Positions 11,860-23,214 are shown, counted from the first letter of the stretch. The stretch is 64,000 nt of DNA from Paralithodes platypus (GCA_032716605.1 CM064572.1:36672813-36736812); one strand, 5' to 3'. Made by a program: numbers and translations. Notes: generated from the letters alone by a model not told the origin.

Positions 11860-13921
11860 TGTGACGCCTGCCAGTATTGGCAGAATCGCCTCCCGGTAGC
11901 CACTAACGCTCGCCAGGTCAGTGAAATGGGCTACAGTCTATCTATAATGTTGTACTTTCTTTCTTGTGAATCGTCATGTCACAGGCAGTATAGAAGTGGT
12001 CTTTATTTTCGCCTGTGACAATGCATTATATTTTATATCATCAGTTATAAGTTTAATGTATAAGACTGAATGATACAGCTTGAGAGTGTGAGTGAGTAAG
12101 TACAGGAGGCAGAGGGTAGTCGCGTAGTGTTACACGTTGTCTCGGTGACGTCATGCCACGGCCAGGCCCTTTGAGTGGCTGGCCGCCTCACCACCCTCCT
12201 CCCGCGTCAGTAAGTGGTCCCCCCCGCACTCTCTGCTGCCTTGTGTCTTCCTTCCTCAGAGCTTGCCTGACCAGCATACCCTTCACATCGCCCTTACCAC
12301 CTGTCCCCGACTTCTACCTATAGAGCACTTTCTCTCTCTCTCAACTTCTTACCTCTCATTCTTCCAATCTATTTAACATCATAACTCCCCTTTGGTTCTG
12401 CACGATTTCATATATCGGCCATCGTATTATATGCTGAAACTCTCAGATATTACATGTTTAGTTAGGCATTTTGGAGGGGTTACCATTTTGTCTGTAGAGG
12501 TTCGACACACTCACGGTGTCTCCCTACTTTTTGCTTGGTTGTCTGCTGGGCTATTTAATGCTAGACTGGGGTGAGGCTATTGTTGTTGTGATTTCCGATG
12601 TGTACCAGGTTTTGTTGAACCTGTACAATCGCAACGGATACGTGGGAAGCCTAGGTGGTCTTTCTGACTGTGTACCTTGTGAATTTAGCACTGTGTTGCG
12701 AGTGAGGTCTTTTGCCTCTGCCACCCAACACTGTGCTAACTCGTTTTGCTTTGACTTTGAGAGGGTTGCCAGGAGAGAACCAGATTCTAACGATCTGGAT
12801 CTCTCAAGAGAGCACCCCGTCATTTAACGTAATTAGGCCGTACAGTCTTAAGGACCTCGCTAGGCTACGAGCCGCTTGCTCAGCCATTGTTTCCTAGCCT
12901 ACTACATCCCAGCTAGACTTTATTCGCCTAGCAGACACCCGATTAAGATTATAAACTTTTATGTTATGTATGCAGCATTTTTATTCACGTTGATTGTAAG
13001 CCTTGGTTGTTGTTGAGTTGCACAACCCGAGCAGGCTTTTTGAGTTGCCTGAGGAAGTACTTCTTTTGTTGTTGGAGATAATACTATTGCGCATTTATTA
13101 TTATTCCCGTGCCAGTTAACACTGTATGTCCCTACACTTGTCATATCTTGTTCCTGCTTTATATAACAGTTCAAAATCCGATTCGATCATCTTAAGCAGC
13201 ATCAGACTTTCTTCAGAAGATTCCTGCTCGATGCTTTAGGAATTTCGTTCAATTTCTTTAATATAGGAGTGACAGTTTATTATTGTTTAGAGTAACTTTA
13301 ATTATACCTTCTTCTTGTTTGCATTAAATCATTTCAGTAATTTAATTAAGCTCTCTATCTTTTCCCTTGTATACATTATTAACGTAATTGTATGTTGTTG
13401 TGATCAGGCTGTATCAGAGATCATCAGCCTGTAGTAGTAGTGCATTTATACCGAGTTATAGGATACCCCGTTATCACAGATTTATCTCTGGAAGGTAGAT
13501 GTGCTGGAAAGTGTGAAAAGGAACAACTTGAGATGGTTCGGCCATATGGAACGTATGGAAAGCGAGAGAATGACTAAGAGGGTGTACGAGAGCGAGGTGG
13601 AGGGACAGAGGGGGAGAGGTAGACCGAATATGAGGTGGAAGGATGGAGTGAGGAACTACATGAACGAAGGCGGTGCTGGTTGGGGGGAGGGGCGTCGACT
13701 GACTGGGGACAGAGGTGCATGGGGGCGGTTCGTTCGTGGCCACCCCTTCGGGGATCGCGGCGTCAGGCAATAGATAGATAGATAGAACTCTGGAAGGTAT
13801 AGGTGTTTTTGTGCGCCGGCATTATAAGTTCGAGGGTTGGATCTAGTGTTACCGTTGTGGCTGTGGCCTTTCTAGTCCAATGATTAAGAGCCCTTGTTTT
13901 ATACGAGTCCCGGTCGTAACA
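11860..13921 (+). repeat. G1 3' LTR
   Basis: Starts TGTGACGCCTGCC and ends GTCGTAACA. About 1.76 kb once the LINE insertion and its target duplication are discounted, close to the length of the G2 LTRs, to which it is alignable but diverged. Open frames in it are short and not conserved with G2. Confidence 0.85.
13498..13787 (+). mobile_element. 5'-truncated RTE-like LINE fragment with target duplication
   Basis: A 290-bp insertion that encodes only the C-terminal tail of an RTE-like RT (NNLRWFGHMERM, RGRGRPNMRWKDGVRNYM, GAWGRFV) and ends in a TAGATAGATAGATAGA tail. It is flanked by the 12-bp duplication CTCTGGAAGGTA at 13486-13497 and 13788-13799. The unoccupied version of the site is visible in the G2 LTRs near 16355 and 22484. 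Classic target-primed insertion. Confidence 0.9.
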
Positions 13922-13949
13922 TGGGGTTCAGGTATTTTTGTGGGGGGAG

Positions 13950-14153
13950 TGTATCGTGTAAATACGATAGGCTATGACTCTTTTGTGATCCCGTATGTCT
14001 CTGTGATGTCACGGTCGTTCCTGTAGCACGGCGTAGGACGAGTGGATCGTATATTATAAGATTGCAATTAAGTTAAGATTATAAAAGGCCTAATATGCTA
14101 TTAAGCAATATTGACATGGTCTTATGTTGTATATATGAATTTATCGTATATAT
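13950..14153. repeat. LTR-like repeat R, copy 1, left part
   Basis: Starts TGTATCGTGTAAATACGATA (containing an inverted repeat, TATCGT/ACGATA) and matches 23362-23570. It is interrupted by the Gypsy element G2 and continues at 22622. Bases 13922-13949 between G1 and R have no assigned feature. Confidence 0.8.
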
Positions 14154-14473
14154 TGTTATGTCTACCAGCGTTGGCAGAATCGCCTCTCGTTAGCCACTAG
14201 CGCTCACCAGGGCAGTGAAATGGGCTACAGTTATCAGAGAATGTTGTTCTTTCTTTCATAGTACTCGCATTGTTACAGACAGTCCAGTGGTGGTCTTTAT
14301 TTTCGTCTGTGACAATAGGAAGTATTTTATATCATGAGTAGAATATAAGATGCATTGTAGTGTGAAGTTGAGAGAGAGAGAGAGAGCAGGCAGCGAGGGG
14401 GTAGTGAGTGTTGCCTCCCTCCTCCCTCCTCCTACCGGAGGAGTTTTCCCGCCCGCGCGGGCTTTCTCTCGCC

Positions 14474-14562
14474 TCTGATTGGCTGGTGGTTCCTGGCGCG
14501 TTCTAGGGGCCTGCTGCCTTGTGACGTATCGGCCCGTGATTGGCCGACCATCGCGCCTTTGT
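14474..14562 (+). promoter_or_regulatory. Possible LTR promoter elements (CCAAT-type and CRE-like)
   Basis: Two inverted CCAAT motifs (ATTGG) about 65 bp apart with TGACGTAT between them; the same arrangement is present in the 3' LTR at about 21086-21165. Function is inferred only from motif identity; no TATA box or transcript evidence is available. Confidence 0.3.
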
Positions 14563-14826
14563 GGGCTCCTGTGGTCCACAGGAGCTGTTCTCCTCAGAGC
14601 AGGCTGGGGGCGCACACGACTATCATCCTTTTTACAACTGTCCCCCATATCTCCACCATTCTGATACTGTCTCTCTCACTCAACTTCCTTTCTTTCATTC
14701 CTCTAATCTTTTAACGTCACAGCACTCCCTTTGGGTTCTGTACACGATTTCATATCGGCCCATCGTATTGTGTGCGTCGCTCTCATATATATTTATATGT
14801 ATTAGAATAGGCTATAAGGGTTCTTA

Positions 14827-14918
14827 GTCTATGGAGGTTTGATGACTCTGTGTGTGTCTCCCTCAGTGTCCTTAGTCTATGGAGGTTTGATGACTCTTTG
14901 TGTGTCTCCCTCATTATC
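14827..14918 (+). repeat. Tandem duplication inside the G2 LTR
   Basis: Two copies of a ~45-bp unit (CTTAGTCTATGGAGGTTTG... CTCCCTCA). The same duplication is in the 3' LTR at about 21433-21530, so it predates this insertion. Confidence 0.8.
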
Positions 14919-15219
14919 ATTAGTGCTCTGCTCGGTTATTTAATGCTAGACTGGGATGAGGTTTCTGTTGTCGTTGTCACCGATGTGTGTCCGGTTTGCT
15001 TATACCTACACGACTTCGACGGTTTCTGTGGTAGCCTAGGTCGTCCTTTTGGTTGTGTCTTTTGCGAGTGCAGCATCGTGTTGTAAGAGGGCATTAGCCT
15101 ACTACCTTATAACACAGTGCTGCCTCTTTGCTTGACTTTAGAGGGATCACCAGGGTAAAACCAGATACTTGAGATCTGGATCTACCAAGAGAGCATCCCC
15201 GTCATTAACGTAACTTTAA

Positions 15220-15698
15220 CCCTCCTGGCCCGGTTGTCATTTTAAAATGACACCACGAATTAAGGGCAGGTGCCCGGTTGTCATTTTAAAATCTGTAAGC
15301 TTGAAAGCCTATCAGCTTGGTCTGAACGCTGTGCGTCCGACGCATGTAAACAAAGCCGATCGTTACGTCACCGCACCTCCGAAAACAAGAAAGAGAAGAC
15401 TCGTTTGTTATTGTATGTCTGTATGTCGTTGTTTCAGTAGTGAAAAGATCGTCATATTGCTAACATCGCCTGCAAGTGCTCTCCACTGAAATCGTCATCA
15501 CAACTGAACCAGTTGACATAGAGAGCTCTACTCAACGCCAGTCTACAGATTGGAAACCGCACTACATTTATAGATGCCTGGGAAATTTCTAGCAGTTAAA
15601 CTAAACAAAAATACGGTAGCCTAGGCCTAGACGTTTTTCGGCCAAATCGCCCGGGTAGCCCACACTGTCATTTTGAGAGCCTGCCCGGGCCAGGAGGG
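15220..15698. mobile_element. piggyBac-like MITE (479 bp, TTAA target duplication)
   Basis: An insertion present only in the 5' LTR of G2. It is flanked by TTAA on both sides (15216-15219 and 15699-15702), and the empty site in the 3' LTR (ACTTTAATCAT at about 21825) has a single TTAA. Termini are perfect inverted repeats of 14 bp beginning CCCTCCTGGCCCGG. Just inside the left end the motif TTGTCATTTTAAAAT occurs twice (near 15234 and 15275). TTAA targets and CCC ends are hallmarks of piggyBac-type elements. No transposase, so non-autonomous. Confidence 0.85.
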
Positions 15699-16494
15699 TT
15701 AATCATACCGCCTTAAGGACAACGCTAGGCTATGAGCCTGTCTTGCTCAGCCACAGTTTCCTAACCTTGATATTCCACCTAGACTTTATTCGCCTAGCAG
15801 ACACTAGTTAGGACATAAGCTCTTTTTGTTATGTATGCATTATTATTCACAGCATTTATTAGTCTAGGTTGTTGTTGAGTTGCACAACCATAGCAGACTG
15901 TTTCGTTGATGAGGAAGTACTTCTTTTAGTGTCGAGCATTACTGTCGTTGCGTATTTATAGTATTCCCGTGTCAGTTAACATTATATGTCCTATCTTTTA
16001 GTGTATTCAGTCTGCACGTGTGGTGTCCTGCCTCCTGCCTTTATATAATTTAAGATACGAACATCTTATGAGCATCAGACTTTCTTCAGAAGTTTCCAGG
16101 TCTATGCTGTAGGACTATACTTCACTTTCTTTCAGATAGGAGTGAAGAGTTTATTGTTGTTTAGAGTAACTGTATTGAAGCATCTTTTTATTGTATTAAA
16201 TCTTGCAGTGATTTAATTGATCTTTCCATAGCTTCCCTTTTATGCATTTTAACGTAACTTGCATCTTGTTTGTTATCAGGCTATACCAGTGTGGGTTAGC
16301 CTGAAGTAGAGTACATTTATGCCCAGTTAAGGATACCCCGTTATCGCAGATTAACTCTGGAGGGTATAGGTGTTTTTGTTCACCGGCATATAAGTTCGAG
16401 GGTTTGGATCTAGCGTACCGTTGTTGCATAGTGCCCTATTACTAGTCCAATCATTGGGTGCCCTTGTTTTATTCATAGCCCCGGTCATAACAAA

Positions 16495-16507
16495 TGGCGA
16501 CCTTGCC
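16495..16507 (+). other. Probable primer-binding site of G2
   Basis: TGGCGACCTTGCC starts two bases after the 5' LTR end. A TGG start complementary to a tRNA CCA end just past the LTR is the expected position; the tRNA itself was not identified. Bases 16508-16774 form the untranslated leader. Confidence 0.6.
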
Positions 16508-16774
16508 TAGTATCTTATTTTAGTAGAAACCAGGATCCATTTGTTGTTATTGCAGTAATAACAAATAGTGCCCTTGACAAGTATCTAAGAAAGAATTGCA
16601 GGATTGTTGGACATTTGTTTTTTGAGGAATATTTTGGACACGTGGAATTGTTTTTTGGCAACGTAGTATAGCACTTGAGTTGTCTTCGAGCATTATTTTT
16701 TTAGTGAATAGTGCTACATGAGAGATTAGGTACTCCTTTTTTTTTATAAACGTTGAGAATTTTCGGTGGACACT

Positions 16775-17203
16775 ATGTCGAACGACGTATCTATGTACGT
16801 TGAGGACACAGTATGTGAAGCAGACTCTGAGGTGTAGCAGCGGGGTTTGTTAGAAGGCATTAGAGTTATAACTAGTGAGGAGGATGCAAGGAAGTTTCTG
16901 GAGATGCCTATTACTGTTGACCGGGTGTCGGGGATTGATCGGTATGGTCTCCCGTGTTTGGCCACAGTCATGGGGCATGGGGGCACTAGCAGCATGACGA
17001 GAAGTGACCTGGTGGCCTGTGTGCTCGGTGGGGTGCGTGGGGCTTCAGGTGGAGCGGGAGCTGGGGCACCTTCGGCCCAGCCCCCATTCCACTCGACTCC
17101 TACCATGACGCCCCCTTGGGCTCCGGAGCCGGGTACGTTCCCGCAGGCCGATAGTCACTGGGTGGGTCTCCAATTGTTGCATCTCCTCCTCCTCAAGGTT
17201 TAA
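16775..17203 (+). pseudogene. G2 gag, N-terminal part
   Basis: Opens at ATG 16775 (MSNDVSMYVEDTVCEADSEV), has a TAG at codon 21 (16835-16837) and continues in frame as GLLEGIRVITSEEDARKFLEM before a Gly/Pro/Ala-rich stretch. The frame runs out at TAA 17201-17203; the following gag segment is in another frame (GLTADMIFQLEMARI in frame with 17212), so there is a shift at about 17150-17190. Presumed gag matrix-like region; no domain recognised. Confidence 0.55.
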
Positions 17204-17211
17204 CTGCAGAT

Positions 17212-20200
17212 ATGATCTTCCAGCTTGAGATGGCTAGGATTCAGCAGCAGCAGCGGGAGGCTGAGCTCAGGATTCAGGCTGAGGAGAGAAAGACCATGTA
17301 CTGTGCAGACATAGAGCTTGAGAAGTCTCGGGTGGAGTCGACAGGGCAGCGTCTCGGTTCTGGGAATCGAGGTCTTGATCAGTCTTTATCGCACCTTCTT
17401 AAGTTAGTCCCTGCATTTGACGAGTCGAGTGTCACCGAATTTTTCCTGCGTTTTGAGAAGAAGTGCCAGGAACACCAATGGCCCGAGGTTAAGTGGGCAG
17501 CCCTTGTTTCCTCTAGGTTGGTTGGCAAAGGACTCAAGGCATATGATGCATTGCCCTTGGAGTCTTGCGTCGATTATGAGGTACTGAAGGAAGCTGTTCT
17601 GTGGGTGTACGAGTTACAACCAGAGACATATAGGTTGAAGTTCCGGGGTGTTACAAAGGGTCGTGAGTGCACTTTTCTAGAACATGCCCGGGAACTGTCT
17701 GATGCATTGAGAAATTGGCTTAGGTCAGAGAAGGTGACGACGTTCGGAGAGCTTGAGCAGTTAGTCCTTCTAGAGCAATTTTTCAAGTGCACAGGCGGCG
17801 ACCTGACTTTGAACATCAAAGAGAAACGTCCTAAAACTCTACAAGAGGCAGCTGAGATGGCTGACCTGAGAATGTCACTGATTCGTGGGTGCGGGTCTGC
17901 ACAACGGACCGATGCAGTTAACAAGGGGCGCAACACTCCATCCCCCCGAGTCAGTGATGCACAAGTTAATAACGAGAGTAAGAGCAATGATACAAATTTT
18001 GATCACAAACCTAAAACCGTCCCATTTAAGAGAGGTCAGGGCCCTTCCCCACCTCAGGGGAAGTCCAAGGGTGAAGTAGAGTGTGTTAAGTGTCATAACA
18101 AGGGGCACTTCGCACGTTCCTGCCCTAGTAACCAACTTACTGCTGTCGTGTCTTTGGCCAGCAACATTGGGGTGTCTCTGAGGTCTTCTGCATTTACCCG
18201 GGGTGATATGTCAGATGCGGGGGCACAGCCAGTGAAGAGGTGTCCGGAAGGCTCGAAACCTGTCCGCGATGCTTTTTGCGACCATAGAGGGCGTGGCTGC
18301 GTGAGTTGGGCTGGTTGCAAGCATGGGTTGGAGTTGTTGCGTGATACAGGTGCATCCAAGACTCTGATGAAAAACTTTACATGCAAACCTATAAACGCGG
18401 CACGGGTGGTTGTGGTGCAGGGTATTAATGCTACAAGGTCATACCCTTTGGTTCAAGTAGAGCTGGAGGTTGAAGGTGTGACACGAGAGTTGGATGTTGG
18501 AATCGTGGAGAAACTGCCAGTAGAGGGCGTCGACCTTCTTCTCAGCAACGACTTTGCGGTACCTGCTTCTGAGGTTCCACCCTTAGTCGTTGCTGAGAGG
18601 ACGGCCGACGTGAGTAGGGAGGGGCAGGAGTTGGTCGAGAGGTGTCAATCACAGCAGAGGGCGTGTGTTGTCACCCGATCTCGTGCATCTAAGGTGTCAC
18701 AGCCTATTCCTCAGTCTCTAGACCAGCGGAGGAACGGTCGGAAGGAGAAAGCTAAAGTTGGGAGTTTTGTGAGTTTTGCTCCAGTGGCTGTTCTTAGCGA
18801 CTTAGTACTTGACCCAGAGGTGAGCTCCGGAGTGGCCCCAGAACCTGTCACCCCTAGTGACATGGTTGGGCGTGATGGCACTCCGCGACAGAGTAGTTCC
18901 CAGGTGGAGGAGAGTTGTGGGAACGGGGCTATTGAACACAAGGACGGGGAAACATGTCATGTGAACCTGTTGGAGGAGTTTGTGAGGCAACCACCTGATC
19001 AGCCTACTGTCCCTGCGTTGTTCTGCAGCGGCCAAGGTGGAGAAGGAGAGGGGGGCAGTAGGGCACAGGTGGAGGAGAGTTGGGATTGTCATGTCTCGGC
19101 GGAGCAGTGGGCAGGGGACACGAGTCTGGTGGCTGTGGAAGCGCTAGAGCACCTGCCTGAGCAGCAGTGTGCAGCGCTCCAGCACCAGCTCGGTTCATAC
19201 CCCACTGGTCGTGCCGAGCACCCAAGCCTCACAACTCAGGCGGTGCACGAGGTTCCGCTGGCAGGTCACTTGAGTGTTAGTCGACCGTTGACCTCGTTGT
19301 TTCGGTGGTTCAAGGTGGGCGACGAGGCTTTGGCATGGTTGTCAGGCCAGGGTCGACCCATGGCTGCCAAGGGTGGTGGTCAGAAGGAGGACATTGAGCA
19401 GATTGGTGAGGTTGGCTGTGGAGTGGATGTGCCCGGTCGTCGCATAGCCTCCCAATGCTGTTCTAGTCGAATGCAACAGCCCTACCATAAACCGACTGTA
19501 TCTGGCCATGTCGCTGAAGGCGGTGATGCTGCGCAGGCAGATGTAGTCGTAAGGAATGCGGGGGTGCGCATGTACGGTATCGGCGGGGAAGCCTTAGCAA
19601 TTATGAACTATGGGAGTGACTGCACAGGTTGTACTGATTGTCCCTCTCATGACCTGGCTGTTCTAGGGACGAAGGTGGAGAAGGAGGGAGACTTTAGTTT
19701 AGAAGCTGCGGTCTCGGCGGGGTTGTGGAAGGGCACGAGGCATGTTGTTCTTCGAGATAAGTTGCAACCTCTTGTGTCTGAGCACCAAGAGATGTTGTTT
19801 ACTAGGCTGTGGCAGTACATCCGCATGTTTGTTGCTTCTCCAGGCCTGATGTACTGGGTAGAATCTGACATGGAGGCTGGAGACAGTGCAAGGCTCAAGT
19901 TTGTTCCCTACCGTATAAATCCTGCTCAACAGCCTGTCGTGAAAACAGAGCTAGACGATATGTGGAAAAAGGGTCTGAGGGATAAAGGATATCGTGAGTG
20001 GTCGTTGCCAGTGAGTTTGCAACCTGAGTTGAGTGGCAAGATCCGTGTGTATGGTGATTGCAAGAGTGTGGAAGCATTATCCCTGACAGACGCCTATCCA
20101 TTACCTAGAGTTGACGATACCATAGACCGCATCGGGGCTGCCTCGCTCGTCACGAAGGTAGAACTAGTGAAATGTTATTGGCAGGCCCTGTTGCCGGAAA

Positions 20201-20385
20201 GAGCGAAGAGAAGTGCCAGTCGTGTGATGAACTGGGCAGTTTATCAGTGTCAGGTGTTGTTTTGCTGCCGGAACAAAAGTTGGATGTGTGGCATGCTAAG
20301 GTCACTGATAATGTTTTGGCTGATTGTTTCTCACGGGTGGGTTTGTTTGCAGGAGAACCCTCGCCGTTCAGTCAGTGTGTGTTGA
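17212..20385 (+). pseudogene. G2 gag-protease with truncated reverse transcriptase
   Basis: A 1,057-codon open frame. Residues ~1-50 are a Gln/Glu-rich coiled coil; ~60-230 resemble the capsid (SCAN-like) domain of Gmr1-type Gypsy elements, with YDALPLESCVDYEVLKEAVL and TTFGELEQLVLLEQF. A CCHC knuckle lies at C291, C294, H299, C304. The protease motif is RDTGAS with Asp378, followed by GVDLLLSNDFA. A ~430-residue unassigned spacer follows. RT begins near residue 910 (YRINPAQQPVVKTELDDM, LTDAYPLPRVDDTIDRIGAA). Motif-A Asp is Glu984 (VELV). After LPERAKRSAS the frame enters unrelated readings because the rest of pol is deleted. Long open frame but defective, hence pseudogene. Confidence 0.8.
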
Positions 20386-20771
20386 GAGTGGAGAAAAATC
20401 AGGCTTGCCCCTGTAGAGCAGCCGTCAAAAACAACATTAAAATTAAATACAAAAATCACATGAAAACTCTTTCTTTTGATAGTTAATTGTAAGTTGCCAA
20501 TGTTATAGCTAAAGTCCTAAGTTGAACCTGTCTTTCACTTAGGAGGCTGGGCTCTGTGAAGCTCGCTCAAGGACCATAGCAGGCTAAAATAATACTATTA
20601 TGTTTGGGAGGGGTTATAAGATTTTCTTTATGCTAAAATTTTGTTAAATTTATGATTGAGCTTTGCATTTCATTTCTGGTGGAGTGGCTGGTTGTGGCGG
20701 GTCTTATCGGCATTCTGCCTTGTCAGATATGGTGCTCGCCTAATGTTGAGCGTCCCATATCTTGGGCGGGG
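20386..20771 (+). other. G2 3' internal non-coding region
   Basis: Starts inside the RNase H remnant (VWHAKVTDNVLADCFSR is read in another frame at about 20280-20340) and is then non-coding. Matches 11470-11859 of G1. A weak purine tract GGGCGGGG (20764-20771) abuts the 3' LTR and may be the polypurine tract. Confidence 0.55.
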
Positions 20772-22621
20772 TGTGACGTCTACCAGCGTTGGCAGAATCG
20801 CCTCTCGTTAGCCACTAGCGCTCGCCAGGGCAGTTAAATGGGCTACAGTTATCAGAGAATGTTGTTCTTTCTTTCATAGTACTCGCATTGTTACAGACAG
20901 TCCATTGGTGGTCTTTATTTTCGTCTGTGACAATGGGAAGTATTTTATATCATGAGTAGAATATAAGATGCATTGTAGTGTGAAGTTGAGAGAGAGAGAG
21001 AGAGAGAGCAGGCAGCAAGGGGGTAGTGAGTGTTGCCCCCCTCCTCCCGGAGGAGTTCTCCCGCCCGCGCGGGCTTTCTCTCGCCTCTGATTGGCTGGTG
21101 GTTCCTGGCGCGTTCTAGGGGCCTGCTGCCTTGTGACGTATCGGCCCGTGATTGGCCGACCATCGCGCCTTTGTGGGCTTCTGTGGTCCACAGGAGCTGT
21201 TCTCCTCAGAGCAGGCTGGGGGCGCACACGACTAACATCCTTTTTACAACTGTCCCCCATATCTCCACCATTCTGATACTGTCTCTCTCACTCAACTTCC
21301 TTTCTTTCATTCCTCTAATCTTTTAACGTCACAGCACTCCCTTTGGGTTCTGTACACGATTTCAAATCGGCCCATCGTATTTTGTGCGTTGCTCTCATAT
21401 ATATTTACATGTATTAGAATAGGCTATAAGGGTTCTTAGTCTATGGAGGTTTGATGACTCTGTGTGTCTCCCTCAGTGTCCTTAGTCTATGGAGGTTTGA
21501 TGACTCTTTGTGTGTGTCTCCCTCATTATCATTAGCGCTCTGCTCGGTTATTTAATGCTAGACTGGGATGAGGTTTCTGTTGTCGTTGTCACCGATGTGT
21601 GTCCGGTTTGCTTATACCTACACGACTTCGATGGTTTCTGTGGTAGCCTAGGTCGTCCTTTTGGTTGTGTCTTTTGCGAGTGCAGCATCGTGTTGTAAGA
21701 GGGCATTAGCCTACTACCTTATAACACAGTGCTGCCTCTTTGCTTGACTTTAGAGGGATCACCAGGGTCAAACCAGATACTTGAGATCTGGATCTACCAA
21801 GAGAGCATCCCCGTCATTAACGTAACTTTAATCATACCGCCTTAAGGACAACGCTAGGCTATGAGCCTGTCTTTCTCAGCCACAGTTTCCTAACCTTGAT
21901 ATCCCAGCTAGACTTTATTCGCCTAGCAGACACTAGTTAGGACATAAGCTCTTTTTGTTATGTATGCATTATTATTCACAGCATTTATTAGTCTAGGTTG
22001 TTGTTGAGTTGCACAACCATAGCAGACTGTTTCGTTGATGAGGAAGTACTTCTTTTAGTGTCGAGCATTACTGTCGTTGCGTATTTATAGAATTCCCGTG
22101 TCAGTTAACATTATATGTCCTATCTTTTAGTGTATTCAGTCTGCACGTGTGGTGTCCTGCCTCCTGCCTTTATATAATTTAAGATACGAGCATCTTATGA
22201 GCATCAAACTTTCTTCAGAAGTTTCCAGGTCTATGCTGTAGGACTATACTTCACTTTCTTTCAGATAGGAGTGAAGAGTTTATTGTTGTTTAGAGTAACT
22301 GTATTGAAGCATCTTTTTATTGTATTAAATCTTGCAGTGATTTAATTGATCTTTCCATAGCTTCCCTTTTATGCATTTTAACGTAACTTGCATCTTGTTT
22401 GTTATCAGGCTATACCAGTGTGGGTTAGCCTGAAGTAGAGTACATTTATGCCCAGTTAAGGATATTCCGTTATCGCAGATTAACTCTGGAGGGTATAGGT
22501 GTTTTTGTTCGCCGGCATATAAGTTTAAGGGTTTGGATCTAGCGTACCATTGTTGCATAGTGCCCTATTACTAGTCCAATCATTGGGTGCCCTTGTTTTA
22601 TTCGTAGCCCCAGTCGTAACA
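20772..22621 (+). repeat. G2 3' LTR
   Basis: TGTGACGTCTACC to GTCGTAACA, 1,850 bp. Matches the 5' LTR with scattered substitutions (several in the first 80 bp, fewer later) and lacks the TTAA MITE, giving a direct empty-site comparison. Confidence 0.9.
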
Positions 22622-23214
22622 ATATTAATATAATTTATCGTATAGAGCAACCTAGATGCGGTACGATAATTTGGGCTCCTGGCGTTTGCCAAGGCAGCAA
22701 GGTGTGCCTCTGAGGAAGACAGCTCAGAGCCTCCACGAACACCGACCAGTTAACATCTAATTTCCGCCCTCAGTTGATCGAGCTTTTGTGCCTCTAATCA
22801 CAGTACACGGACAGCAATACATACAGCTACACCATCACGACACTCTCATCGACGCCATGACTGATTGACTGATAAGCATAGTATTCATGTCATTCCCATA
22901 TAATCATTTATTCTTTCTTTCACTTGACTCGAGCCTCTGGGCCGAAGTCTTGTTTCCCCATTGTCCGCCATATTGGGTAAACGTTCTCCTTTGCCTCATT
23001 GCCACGTGGAACTATTGGTGAGTTAATTCCTGGCTAATATTAACCCTTATAACCTTACCCTATATATAATTCATTATGTGAGACCTTTGGATATAAATTA
23101 GCTTGTTTCAGATTGAATTCAATTTAGATATGGAGTAGTTTTAATTTAGATTGATTTTATTTTATATATTATAGCTTAGAAATATTTAACTTCCATTGAT
23201 AATTTACCACATTT
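22622..23214. repeat. LTR-like repeat R, copy 1, right part
   Basis: Continues R after the G2 insertion and matches 23567-24143, ending TTTACCACA. Together with 13950-14153 copy 1 is about 0.8 kb with TG...CA ends, as for an LTR. Confidence 0.75.

Larger units (their letters stand above)
10766..13921 (+). mobile_element. Gypsy-type LTR element G1, internally deleted
   Basis: Bounded by LTR sequence at both ends and by the 4-bp target-site duplication TGGG (10762-10765 and 13922-13925). The 5' LTR is cut after about 315 bp and joined directly to the 3' end of the internal region through a short shared TGAGTGG (11079-11085). The remaining internal part (to 11859) matches the 3' end of G2. The 3' LTR carries a small RTE-like LINE insertion at 13498-13787. 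LTR sequence differs clearly from that of G2, marking a separate subfamily. Confidence 0.85.
14154..16492 (+). repeat. G2 5' LTR (with TTAA MITE inserted)
   Basis: Runs from TGTTATGTCTACC to GGTCATAACA. Without the MITE and its duplicated TTAA it is about 1,856 bp, against 1,850 for the 3' LTR. The region 14474-14560 has two ATTGG (inverted CCAAT) boxes, GATTGGCTGG and GATTGGCCGAC, around a CRE-like TGACGTAT, which would suit a promoter. Open frames on either strand are low-complexity or not conserved in G1. Confidence 0.9.
14154..22621 (+). mobile_element. Gypsy-type LTR element G2 (gag-protease, partial RT, no integrase)
   Basis: Two LTRs of about 1.85 kb flank a 4.3 kb interior with gag, protease and an RT fragment. 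A 4-bp target duplication ATAT lies at 14150-14153 and 22622-22625, within repeat R. The 5' LTR has an extra 479-bp TTAA element absent from the 3' LTR. The interior lacks most of RT, nearly all RNase H and all integrase, with the same junction as in G1, so this is a non-autonomous lineage. One stop and one frameshift occur in gag. Confidence 0.9.

Noticed and set aside
14256..15489. Open frames inside the G2 LTRs (both strands), also at 20874-21698
   Set aside because: Lie in non-coding LTR sequence, one crosses the MITE, and none is kept in the G1 LTR.
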